Assembly: GCA_050248955.1 (NCBI GenBank) | Contig: JBFWRK010000015.1 | Span: 1-64,000, forward strand | Length of the DNA stretch: 64,000 nucleotides | Direction: 5' to 3' | Source: JBFWRK01 sp050248955 | GTDB lineage: Bacteria; Actinomycetota; Acidimicrobiia; Acidimicrobiales; Ilumatobacteraceae | In this document: positions 52,598 through 62,300 of the stretch, in pieces | How positions within the stretch are numbered: the first letter of the stretch is position 1 | Layout: the number at the start of each line of letters is the position of its first letter | Made by a program: the position numbers and the translations under genes | Notes under the pieces: model-generated | Database searches by the model: none | What the model saw: the letters and a program-made list of their open reading frames with translations, nothing else | Told to the model about the DNA's origin: nothing

Positions 52598-55500
52598 ATG
52601 GCGACGAACGGCACGCTGGCGACGATCGCCCGCTCGCTCGCGACGCTCATCCAACCGTTGGAGGACCGTCTCCAGGCCGGCGATCTCCGACTGCTGCTCG
52701 CCGAGCTCGGTCTGAACTTCCCCACGTCGGTCGACGCCAACGGGGCGCTGGCCGCAGCAGGCCAGGCGGCAGAGCAGCGCATCACCGGACTCGCGCCGAC
52801 GATCCAGGCGCTCGCCGATGCGATCAGCGACGAGAACGTGGGCGCGGTGGTGTCGAAGGCGCTCGACCTGGCGAACGCGATCGTCGGCATCATCGGTGAC
52901 GTCGAGGAGCTGGCTGACGCCATCTCGGCGCTCCCCGGCACCGGGATCCCCCCGGCGGAGCTCGACGCGTTCGCCGCCCAACTGCCGGGTCGTTTGATCG
53001 ACTACCTGCTGGTCTGCAGCCTCGAGGAGGTGCCAGGAGCAGCCGAGGCGCTCGACTTCCTGGGCGCGATCGAGCGCACCGACGTCCCCGCCGCCGATGC
53101 CGCGCACCCCGCGTTCCTGCGTCGCGCGCTGCACCTCGATCAGCTGACGAACTTCCTCTCCGATCCGGCCACCCACCTGCGGAACAAGTACCAGTGGGGC
53201 GATCCCGCGTTCACCGGGCTCGCGCTCCTGCAGAAGATCGCCGCGCTGCTCGGCCGCGCCGGTGTGCCCGCCGTTCTCGACACCGGTGGGCCGGTGCCGG
53301 TTCTCGATGTGATCGTGCTGGAGGTCAGCCCGAAGCTCGACGCTCCGTTGGGCCTGCGCGTCAAGATCGTCCACCCGCTGCTGATCGACCAGTCGCAGCC
53401 CTTCACGCAGGACGACTGGAGCTTCAACGTCACGCTCGACGCGCAGCTGGGCATCGGGGTCGAGATCGTGATCATGCCGACCGACGGCGTCACGATGAAG
53501 CCGGCAGGGTCGGAACAGGTGCAGGGCGACGTCCTCGTCGAGTGGGTCGGCGGCACGCCGGGCGGCGAGCGATACCTCGTGCTCGGCGAGCCGGGCGGGA
53601 GTCGAGTCGAGGTGCAGCAGTTCATCGCCCGCGCTGGTGCTGGGTTCGCGTGGGATGCCGCGACCGGGCAGGGGCAGGGCACGTTGAACGTCTCCGGGGA
53701 GGTCAAGGGAGGCCGGATCGTCGTGTCGATGGCCGCCGCCGACGGCTTCCTGAGCACCGTCCTCGCCGGCTTCGCGATGGAGTCCGACTTCGATCTCGGC
53801 ATCGGTTACTCCACCAAGGAGGGCGTGTACTTCGCCGGCTCCGCCACGCTCGACATCCAGCTCCCGCTGCACGTACAGCTCGGTCCGGTCGAGCTGAGCG
53901 CGCTCACCATCACCATCGGGTTCGAGGATGCGACGTTCCCGATCGGCCTGCGGGCGAACCTCAAGGCCGCGCTCGGGCCCCTTCAGGGCGTCATCGAGCA
54001 GATGGGGATTGGCGCCGAGATCAGCCTCCCCGACGACCGGAAGGGCAACGCCGGTCCCGTCGACTTCCAACTCGTGTTCCTGCCGCCGAGGGGCGTGGGG
54101 TTGGCGCTCGATGTCGGCGTTGTGCGGGGTGGCGGCTTCCTCTTCATCGATCCCGACCGCGGTGAGTACGCGGGTGCGCTCGAGCTGGCCCTGTTCGAGG
54201 TCGTCACGATCAGCGCGATCGGCATCATCACGACGAAGATGCCCGACGGCTCGAAAGGCTTCTCGCTCCTGATCATCATGTCGGTCGAGTTCGGTAGCGG
54301 CGTCCAGCTCGGGTTCGGGTTCACGCTGTCGGCCGTCGGCGGGCTCGTCGGTGTGAACCGGACGATGAACCTCCAGGCACTGGCCGAGGGCATCCGCAGC
54401 GGGGCGATCGAATCGGTGATGTTCCCGCACGACATCATCGCCAACGCACCGAAGATCATCAGCGACCTGCGCACGTTCTTCCCGCCGCGCGAGGGCACGT
54501 TCCTCATCGGGCCGATGGTGAAGATCGGCTGGGGAACGCCCACCCTGGCCAGCATCTCGTTGGGGATCATCATCGAGATTCCCGGCAACATCGCGATCGT
54601 CGGCATCATCAAGGTGGCGATCCCGGCTGACGACGTGGCGTTGATCGTCCTCCAGGTCAACTTCATCGGCGCGATCGAGCTGGACAAGCAGCGCGTCTGG
54701 TTCTTCGCCGCGCTCTTCGAGTCGCGCATCGTGTTCATCACGATCGAGGGCGAGATGGGGCTGCTCGTCGCGTACGGCGACGATGCCAACTTCGTCCTCA
54801 GCGTCGGTGGGTTCCATCCGCGTTTCTCGCCACCGCCGTTGCCCTTCCCCAGCCCGAAGCGGATCTCGGTCGGGCTGTTGAACTCACCCGTCTCGCGGGT
54901 GCAGATCGAGGGCTACTTCGCCGTCACCTCGAACACCGTGCAGTTCGGCGCCCGCGTGGAGGTCTTCTTCGGCCTCGACATCCTGAACGTGCAGGGCCAC
55001 CTCGCGTTCGACGCCCTGTTCCAGTTCTCGCCGTTCTACTTCATCATCGAGATCTCGGCGTCGCTCTCGGTGAAGGTCTTCGGCGTGGGGCTGTTCTCCG
55101 TGGGCGTGCGCGGCTCGTTGGAGGGTCCAGCGCCGTGGCATGTGAAGGGCCACGGATCGATCTCGCTGCTGTTCTGGGACATCGACGTCGACTTCGAGAC
55201 GACATGGGGCGATTCGGCCAACACCGAGATGCCGCCGCTCCCGATCATGCCGATCATCACGGCGGAGCTCGAGAAGGTCGAGAACTGGCGGGCGCTGCTG
55301 CCCACGGGGGCCAACCTGCTGGTGTCGCTGCGCAGCATGCCCGAGACGGAAGCGGCGCTCGTGCTCCATCCGGTCGGCGTGCTGCACATCTCGCAACGTG
55401 CGCTCCCGTTGGAGCTGACCCTCGACAAGGTCGGCTCGCAGAAGCCGAGTGACGTGAACCGGCTGTCGATCGCCGTCACCGGCGGTGGCATGGCCAAGAA

Positions 55501-56002
55501 GGGCGACGCCTTCGAGCAGTTCGCGCCGGCCCAGTTCCAGGACTTCTCCGATGCGGACAAGCTCTCCAAGCCGGCGTTCGAATCGGAGCGTTCCGGCCTC
55601 GATCTGTCTGCTGCCGGCGACGACTTCCGTTCGTACGTGATGGTTCGCCGAGTCGTCCGCTACGAGGAGATCATCCTCGACTCGAACTACAAGCGCTTCG
55701 CACGGCGCTTCCAGGGCTTCTTCGGGGTGCTGTTCGACTTCTTCCTCAACGGCTCGGCGGTGACCAAGTGCCAGCTGTCGAATGCGGTCGCGTCGAAGCT
55801 GCAACCGTTCGACGAGAAGATCCAGGTGCACGGCGAGACGTACACCGTCGCCAACGTCGCCGACAACACCGCGTTCGCCACCGACTCGGTCGCGTTCCAC
55901 AGCCAGGCGAGTGCGAGTGAGTACCTGAACAGCCAGATCGCCGGCAACGCGGCACTGGCCGATGCCATCCACGTGATCCCGACCTTCGAGATGGCTTCAT
56001 GA
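52598..56002 (+). CDS. Giant beta-rich protein (1134 aa), DUF6603-like
   Basis: An 1134-residue protein without a signal peptide. The first ~190 residues are helical (ATIARSLATLIQPLEDRLQ...). The rest is largely beta-strands with repeated alternating hydrophobic patterns (GYSTKEGVYFAGSATLDIQL; FDPDRGEY-like turn IDPDRGEYAGALELALFEV; LIIMSVEFGSGVQLGFGFTL; MVKIGWGTPTLASISLGIII). The pattern recalls proteins I remember as annotated DUF6603, known in bacteria and fungi; this is from memory and unverified. Such long amphipathic sheets could form a groove or barrel. It starts five bases after the peptidase stop and its own stop overlaps the next ATG, so it is part of one operon. Function unknown. 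Confidence 0.8.
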   Translation: MATNGTLATIARSLATLIQPLEDRLQAGDLRLLLAELGLNFPTSVDANGALAAAGQAAEQRITGLAPTIQALADAISDENVGAVVSKALDLANAIVGIIGDVEELADAISALPGTGIPPAELDAFAAQLPGRLIDYLLVCSLEEVPGAAEALDFLGAIERTDVPAADAAHPAFLRRALHLDQLTNFLSDPATHLRNKYQWGDPAFTGLALLQKIAALLGRAGVPAVLDTGGPVPVLDVIVLEVSPKLDAPLGLRVKIVHPLLIDQSQPFTQDDWSFNVTLDAQLGIGVEIVIMPTDGVTMKPAGSEQVQGDVLVEWVGGTPGGERYLVLGEPGGSRVEVQQFIARAGAGFAWDAATGQGQGTLNVSGEVKGGRIVVSMAAADGFLSTVLAGFAMESDFDLGIGYSTKEGVYFAGSATLDIQLPLHVQLGPVELSALTITIGFEDATFPIGLRANLKAALGPLQGVIEQMGIGAEISLPDDRKGNAGPVDFQLVFLPPRGVGLALDVGVVRGGGFLFIDPDRGEYAGALELALFEVVTISAIGIITTKMPDGSKGFSLLIIMSVEFGSGVQLGFGFTLSAVGGLVGVNRTMNLQALAEGIRSGAIESVMFPHDIIANAPKIISDLRTFFPPREGTFLIGPMVKIGWGTPTLASISLGIIIEIPGNIAIVGIIKVAIPADDVALIVLQVNFIGAIELDKQRVWFFAALFESRIVFITIEGEMGLLVAYGDDANFVLSVGGFHPRFSPPPLPFPSPKRISVGLLNSPVSRVQIEGYFAVTSNTVQFGARVEVFFGLDILNVQGHLAFDALFQFSPFYFIIEISASLSVKVFGVGLFSVGVRGSLEGPAPWHVKGHGSISLLFWDIDVDFETTWGDSANTEMPPLPIMPIITAELEKVENWRALLPTGANLLVSLRSMPETEAALVLHPVGVLHISQRALPLELTLDKVGSQKPSDVNRLSIAVTGGGMAKKGDAFEQFAPAQFQDFSDADKLSKPAFESERSGLDLSAAGDDFRSYVMVRRVVRYEEIILDSNYKRFARRFQGFFGVLFDFFLNGSAVTKCQLSNAVASKLQPFDEKIQVHGETYTVANVADNTAFATDSVAFHSQASASEYLNSQIAGNAALADAIHVIPTFEMAS

Positions 56003-59000
56003 CCTCGCCCCTCGGCACCTACTCGTTCCTGCCGTGGCTCCGGCAAGGGTTGGCGAACCAGATCGAGACCGGCGACTTCGACGACGACGTGTTGGTGCGC
56101 GCCCAGATCGACGTGCAGCTCGAGCTGCGCGGCGACAAGGTCGCCGGGGGCACGCAGACCGCTCCGCTGACCAAGTCCGTCGCACTGTTCGGCCCCGGTG
56201 ACATCGTGGGCGTCGACCGCCGGGCGATCTTCCGTGTGGAACCGCGCGACTGGGCGACGAACTTCGAGCCCAACTACCTCCCCGCGATCGAGTTCTACGA
56301 CGAGGACCTGCCGTGGCGCTACACCCCGGCAGCCCCCGACGGCAGCACCGGCCGGCTGCGGCCGTGGCTCGCGCTGATCGTGCTCGAGGAGACCGAGTTC
56401 GTCGAGGGTGCGAACGTCAAGGACCGCCCACTTCCGTACGTCGACGTCGCCGACCTCGACCCGTTCCCACGGGCCGACGAGCTCTGGGCCTGGGCCCACG
56501 TGCACGTCAACCGCAGCCTGGCCGCGAGCGACGCCGAGTTCGTGTCGAAGGACATGGTGGCCGTCATCCCGAAGCTGGTCGGTGTGCTGCAGGAGAACCC
56601 GGACCTCGCCTATTCGCGCATCGTCTGCCCTCGCAAGCTCGAGCCGAACAAGGCGTACCACGCGTTCTTGATGCCGACCTTCGAGTCCGGCCGACGCGCC
56701 GGTCTCGGGCTCGATCTCGCCGACGTTGCGGCGACGACGTCGTCCTGGGATCCAGCCGGCCGGCCGGAGGCGCAGTCGTTCCCGTACTACTACCGCTGGT
56801 TCTTCCGCACGGGCGACAACGGTGATTTCGAGACGCTGGTGCGGCTCCTCGTGCCGAAGCCGGTCGATCCGCGGGTCGGGTTCCGCGAGATGGACGTGCA
56901 GGAACCGGGCTCGGGTGTCCAGGGACTCGACAAGCCCGAGCTCGGCGGCATCCTGAAGCTCGGTGGCGCGTTGCAGCCTCCCGACCCGGTGCCGCTGCCA
57001 CCGCCCGACAAGTACGAGACGTGGGACGAGCCGTTCCCCCGACCGCTGCAGATCGACCTCGCCCGCCTCGTCAACCTCCCGGACGTCTACCGGTCCGAGG
57101 GCGACCCCGACCCGATCATCACCCCACCGCTCTACGGCACCTGGCACGCGATGACGAAGCGGGTGCTCGACAACCGCGACGGCACTCCTGTGCTTCCTGC
57201 GAACAACTGGGTGAACCGGCTCAACCTCGATCCGCGGTTCCGGGCCGCGGCGGGCATCGGCACCAGGGTGATCCAGGACCGGCAGGAGATGTTCATGGAC
57301 GCCGCCTGGGGGCAGATCGGCAAGGTGCTCGAGGCACAGCGGCGCATCTGGCTCGGGCAGTTCGGCCTGCTCGTCTCCGACATCTGGTACGACCGGCACC
57401 TCGTACCGGCAGTCGGCGTCAGCCGGCAGCAGGGTCTGCTGCTGATGGCGCCGCTCAACAAGCGGATCGTCGGCAACGGCAGCACCGTGCACCATGCGTA
57501 CGGGCAGAGCCTCGTCCAGCCGACGATGACGTCTGCGGCGCTCCGTCGGGTCGTGCGACCCCGTGCACGACTCGTCCGCGAGCTGCCGTTCGACCAGACC
57601 ACGACACCCGGGCAGCTGATCGAGCGGGTCAACGCCGGCGAGGTGAGTGCCGCCCCACCGAAGTCCGCGCCGCCGGGTGTCGTCACGGCGGGCGAGCTCG
57701 CCGAGGAGACCCGCCCGAAGGGTCTTCCCGCGTGGCTGCTCGACTGGTTGAGGCGGTTCCGTCACCTGGCCCTCCTGGTACTGATCGTCGCCATCCTCGT
57801 CGCGGTGCTCCTGGTCGTGCTGCTGTCGCCGGCCGTCGGGATCGTCGTCGCCGTCGTGCTCGTCGGGGTGGCCGTGTACATCGCTCGATTGCTCAGCCGA
57901 TGGCGCCGGGGCCTGCTCGCATCGGATCTGCTCGGCGAGGATCAGACGCCGGAGTCGATCGATGCGCTCCCGGGTGTCTCCGACTTCGTGGTCTCCGAGC
58001 CGGGCTCCGGTTTCGTCCCGAGGGACCGGGGCGCCGACAGCGTGGAGGCCAGGCGGTTCAAGGAGGCGCTGCGGGACACCTTCGAGCTGCGTCAGGCGAG
58101 CGACGCGGTGGGCCGAACGCCCGTCCGCGGCGCCATCGACCTCGGCGCGGTCGCGACCACCGTGATCGAAGCCGTCCAGCCGTCGCGCACCATCCCGAGG
58201 CGCGTGCTCGCCGGCATCTTCGTGCCGCCCCGCATCACCGGCGATCTCGTCACGACGCCGAAGCGGTTCGTGGAGCCCATGGCGTACCCGATCATCGACG
58301 TCCCGATGTACGAGCCGCTCAAAGACCTGTCGTCGGAGCTCTTCCTGCCGAACATCAACCTGATCGAGCCGAACAGCGTCACGTTGCTGCAGACGAACCA
58401 GCGGTTCATCGAGTCGTACATGGTCGGGATCAACCACGAGTTCGCCCGAGAGCTGCTGTGGCGCGAGTACCCGACCGACCAGCGCGGATCGACGTTCCGG
58501 CAGTTCTGGGACGTGCGCAGCTTCTTCAACGCCGAGAACCTCGACGACGAGGCGCTCAAGGAGAAGCTCCGCGACATCCCGCCGCTGCACCGCTGGGCAC
58601 CCGACGAGGAGCTCGGTGACCACGACAACCGGGAGCTCGGTGGTGAGAAGGAGGACGAGCTCGTGCTCGTCATCCGTGGCGAGCTGCTCAAGCGTTATCC
58701 GAACGCCGTGATCTACGCCCATCGGGCGTGCTGGCAGCGCACGAGCGTGACTCCCGCCGACGACGACGTCGAACCGTGCGCGAGGTCGGGCGCGATCGAC
58801 AACACCGTCGAGCGCCGGCTCGTGTCGCTCACGACGGCCGAGGAGCTGAACCCACCGACGAGCAAGGTGCTCACGCCCCTGTACGAGGCCAAGGTCGACC
58901 CCGACATCTACTTCTTTGGCTTCGATCTGACGGTCACCGAAGCCAAGGGACGCGACGGGTCGGACCCGAACGACGATCCCGGCTGGTTCTTCGTGATCAA

Positions 59001-59301
59001 GGAGCGGCCGGGCGAGCCGCGCTTCGGGCTCGACAACGAGGAGCCCGACGCGCTGCAGGTCTGGAACGACCTGTCGTGGCCGGTCGCGAAGCCGGGCCCG
59101 GGCCCCTTCCTCGAGATCGCGGCATCGCCCGCCACGCTCGACGTCACCGACCCCGGCTCGGCCGACGAGAAGTTCCCGCAGTTCGAGGACGACCGGAACG
59201 TGCACTGGAACCGGAGCACCATCAGCTCGGCCGAGCTCGCGTACGTGCTCTTCCAGGCGCCCGTGCTCGTGGCCTTCCACGCGGCGGAGATGCTGCCGTG
59301 A
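55999..59301 (+). CDS. Giant protein of unknown function (1100 aa) with a central membrane hairpin
   Basis: The protein begins MTSPLGTYSFLPWLRQGLAN and has a globular N-terminal part of ~580 residues. A strongly hydrophobic stretch follows at about 588-635 (LALLVLIVAILVAVLLVVLL, then GIVVAVVLVGVAVYIARLL), probably two membrane helices. The C-terminal part of ~460 residues contains IPRRVLAGIFVPPRITGDL, SYMVGINHEFARELLWREYP and a Glu-rich helix. The middle linker (about 530-585) is polar and basic. I do not recognise a family. It overlaps the start of the next gene (GTGA) and the end of the previous one (ATGA), which implies translation in fixed ratio. It may anchor the set to the membrane. Confidence 0.78.
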   Translation: MTSPLGTYSFLPWLRQGLANQIETGDFDDDVLVRAQIDVQLELRGDKVAGGTQTAPLTKSVALFGPGDIVGVDRRAIFRVEPRDWATNFEPNYLPAIEFYDEDLPWRYTPAAPDGSTGRLRPWLALIVLEETEFVEGANVKDRPLPYVDVADLDPFPRADELWAWAHVHVNRSLAASDAEFVSKDMVAVIPKLVGVLQENPDLAYSRIVCPRKLEPNKAYHAFLMPTFESGRRAGLGLDLADVAATTSSWDPAGRPEAQSFPYYYRWFFRTGDNGDFETLVRLLVPKPVDPRVGFREMDVQEPGSGVQGLDKPELGGILKLGGALQPPDPVPLPPPDKYETWDEPFPRPLQIDLARLVNLPDVYRSEGDPDPIITPPLYGTWHAMTKRVLDNRDGTPVLPANNWVNRLNLDPRFRAAAGIGTRVIQDRQEMFMDAAWGQIGKVLEAQRRIWLGQFGLLVSDIWYDRHLVPAVGVSRQQGLLLMAPLNKRIVGNGSTVHHAYGQSLVQPTMTSAALRRVVRPRARLVRELPFDQTTTPGQLIERVNAGEVSAAPPKSAPPGVVTAGELAEETRPKGLPAWLLDWLRRFRHLALLVLIVAILVAVLLVVLLSPAVGIVVAVVLVGVAVYIARLLSRWRRGLLASDLLGEDQTPESIDALPGVSDFVVSEPGSGFVPRDRGADSVEARRFKEALRDTFELRQASDAVGRTPVRGAIDLGAVATTVIEAVQPSRTIPRRVLAGIFVPPRITGDLVTTPKRFVEPMAYPIIDVPMYEPLKDLSSELFLPNINLIEPNSVTLLQTNQRFIESYMVGINHEFARELLWREYPTDQRGSTFRQFWDVRSFFNAENLDDEALKEKLRDIPPLHRWAPDEELGDHDNRELGGEKEDELVLVIRGELLKRYPNAVIYAHRACWQRTSVTPADDDVEPCARSGAIDNTVERRLVSLTTAEELNPPTSKVLTPLYEAKVDPDIYFFGFDLTVTEAKGRDGSDPNDDPGWFFVIKERPGEPRFGLDNEEPDALQVWNDLSWPVAKPGPGPFLEIAASPATLDVTDPGSADEKFPQFEDDRNVHWNRSTISSAELAYVLFQAPVLVAFHAAEMLP

Positions 59302-62300
59302 GCAACTTCGGCGAGGTTCGCGACCAGCTGCGGGCGGCCCGCCGTCTACGCGACGAAGCGGAGGCGGCGGTCTTCGCCGCCGGTCAGCAGCTGAAGCAGA
59401 TCGCGGCGCGAGAGATCCAGCTCGCGCGCATCTTCGACCCCAGCAACCCGCAGCACGTCGCGATGCAGGAAGCGCTCGATCAGCAGCGTGCCGATTCGGA
59501 CGCGGCACTCGCACGTGCACGCGAAGCACGGCGGAGGGCGTCGCTCGAGGGCGATCGGTTGGTCGAGGACTTCTCCGTCTTCACCGATCCGAGAAGGGGG
59601 ATCGGCCGGCTGTCCGATGCGATCCCGATCCTGCTGATGCCGGTCCGCCTCGAGACCCGCTTCAAGAAGTCGCCGCGAGAGCCGGGTACGCCGGCCGTCG
59701 ACCAGCTGTGGGTGCGTGTGTACCCCGACGACTGCTGGATCGACTCGTTCGACCCGGCCCTGACCACGTCGGAGCTCAGCAACGCTCACGTGTACTGGAC
59801 GTCGATCTGGCAGGCAGGGGGAGTCGAGGACCAGGAGCGCGGGGCCTGGCGCGCGCTCGCCTCCGCCCATGGCTCCGGTCGCGCTGCGTGGATCGTGCAG
59901 CAGTACCAGCCGGCGAACCCGGGCGACCATCCGACGAAGTCGCAGCCTGAGGACGTCGTGCTGACGATCGTGGCCGAGGCGGCGCTCCCTGCAGCGGAGC
60001 TGGCGGCGGTGACACCGTTCTGGCAGGAGACGTGGCGCGCCGACGGCGACGCGGCCAGGATCGCCGCGGCGCGAGCCGCCCTCGATGCCGCGGTCGGGTC
60101 GCAGCGCGCCGAGGAGCTCGCGGCCACGACCGTGCCCGCCAACGTCTCGTCGCCGCTCGCGACGGGGTTCACCAAGGACGACGTCGAGGTGTCGGTGGCG
60201 GTGGTGGTGCTGCCCCCGACAGGCACCAAGCAGAACGAGTGGGCACAGGCGCCGCGCGCCAACGTGCTTCCCGATCGTTTCGTGTTCATCGGCTACGAGA
60301 CGGCGGACGATCCCAGTCCGGTGGTGGTCCTGGGCCGACCGGTCCCGTCACCGTTGCAGCTCGGCCCGGACCCGACCGCCGAGGAGGCCGAGCAGCTGCG
60401 CCACGACGAGAACGGCGACCTCATCGTGCCCGACGAGCTGCTCTGGATGTCCGACTTCGACCGGGCCGTCGAGGTCGGGATGGGGATCGTCGTCGATCTC
60501 ACGCGGGCGCAGGCGCAGCGGGGCTTCCATCGCGTGTTGGTGGTCGGCCTGCGGCTCAACGCCGACGAGCACGCGGCCCAGAGCGAGCTCGAGACCCTGC
60601 TGCAGCACCACTCGTACCGACGCACGGGCCTCGCGATCGTGCCGCAGGGGACACCGACGAACAACACCGAGCAGGTCGGGTCCGGGCGGCTGCTCGACGA
60701 CCCGGACGCCAGCTTCGACGACCTCCGCGCGGATCAGTTCACCCCCGACAGCCGCTGGCTCGACAAGCGCGACGGCCAGTGGCTGGCCGAGTACCTCGGC
60801 GTCGATCCGGAGCTGTTCCTGCACACCCACGCCGCGGGCGGGCACGATCAGGCGAGCGCCCGGGCGATGACCACGGCGTTGTGGCCGGCGACGCTCGGCT
60901 ACTGGATGGAGACGATGATGACGCCGGTGTTCACCACCGGTGCGATCGAAGCCACCCGCGACTTCGTCACCCGGTTCGTCGTCGCCGGGGGAGCGTGTCC
61001 AGCGATCCGGATCGGCGAGCAGCCGTACGGCATCCTGCCCGCCACCGCGATCTCCCGCATGCAGTGGTTCGATCGGCGCGGTGAGGACATCGGTGTTGCG
61101 GGACACCTCTCCGGTGTCGGCGACGTCACGCTCGGATACCTGCAGGCCCTGCACCAGATCCTGCTCGGCATCGACCAGGACTTCCGGTCGAAGCTGCCCG
61201 GTGTCGCCTTCGTGGGTGCGCAGGGCGACGCGCACGCGCTGCTGCTCGACATCCTCGGGTTGCACTCGGGATCTATCGAGTGGGCGCAGCGTTACGCCGA
61301 GAGCTTGCAGACGTTGTTCAACCGCCTGAACCTGCTCGGTCTCGGCGGGTTCGCGATGATCCTGCGGACGATCATCGAGCGGGTCGCCGCTCGGCAGAAG
61401 CTGAGCCAGCTCGGCTACACCCGCGACTTCGACCCGTCGATCCTCGACCTGTCCTTCTCCGGACGGCACAACCTGCTGAAGGGCGGCGTCGTCGACGATC
61501 AGCCGCTGTCGGAGACCGCGCCGATTCGCGAGTACACGACGACGGGGCAGAACTACCTCGAGTGGCTCATCGACGCGTCGAACACCTCGCTCGATGCGCT
61601 CTACGCGCAGGAGGGCTTCATCGACGACGAGCGACCGACTGCGATCCTCTACCTGCTGCTGCGGCACGCGTTGCAGCTCGGCTACTCCGACATCAGCATC
61701 CGGCTCCACGAGCTCGCCGGTCTCTACACACCGGAGCAGGCGCTGGCGGCCCGGAGCGACGACCCGTTCCTCCACGTCCGCGACAACACGTCGGCGAGCG
61801 AGAGCAGATACTTCCCGCTCTACACCACTGCAACCGCGATCACCGGCAATCCGACCCAGCCGGTGCACGAGTGCATCAGCGCGAACCTCGGGACGCTCAC
61901 GGTCACCCGGTACCTCTCCGAGCAGCTCGCCGCACTGGAACGGCTGAAGGATCGGTCCACAGCCCAGCTCGAGCGCGTGTTCGCAGACCACGTCGACTGC
62001 TGCGCCTATCGCCTCGACGCGTGGATGCTCGGCATCGTCAACGCGCAGCTCGCCGTCATGCGCCACATCAGGGAGACCTCCGAGGCGCCGCCCCGGCAGG
62101 GCGTGTACCTCGGTGGCTACGCGTGGCTCGAACCGCTGCGGCCCGAGGGCAAGGTCGTGGAACCAGTCGACCTCTCCGACGACCCTGACCTCGCCGAGGT
62201 GTTCGCCGAAGGACCGCCACTCGGCTTCGATGCGACGAACCAGGGCTATGTGCACGCCCCGTCGCTGAACCACGCCGTCGCTGCCGCAGTCCTCCGCAAC

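Noticed and set aside
55687..59529. Minus-strand open frame of 1280 codons opposite the 1100-residue giant
   Set aside because: The plus-strand frame has overlapping start/stop coupling with its neighbours and a clear membrane hairpin. The minus frame is an Arg/Val/Asp-rich shadow.
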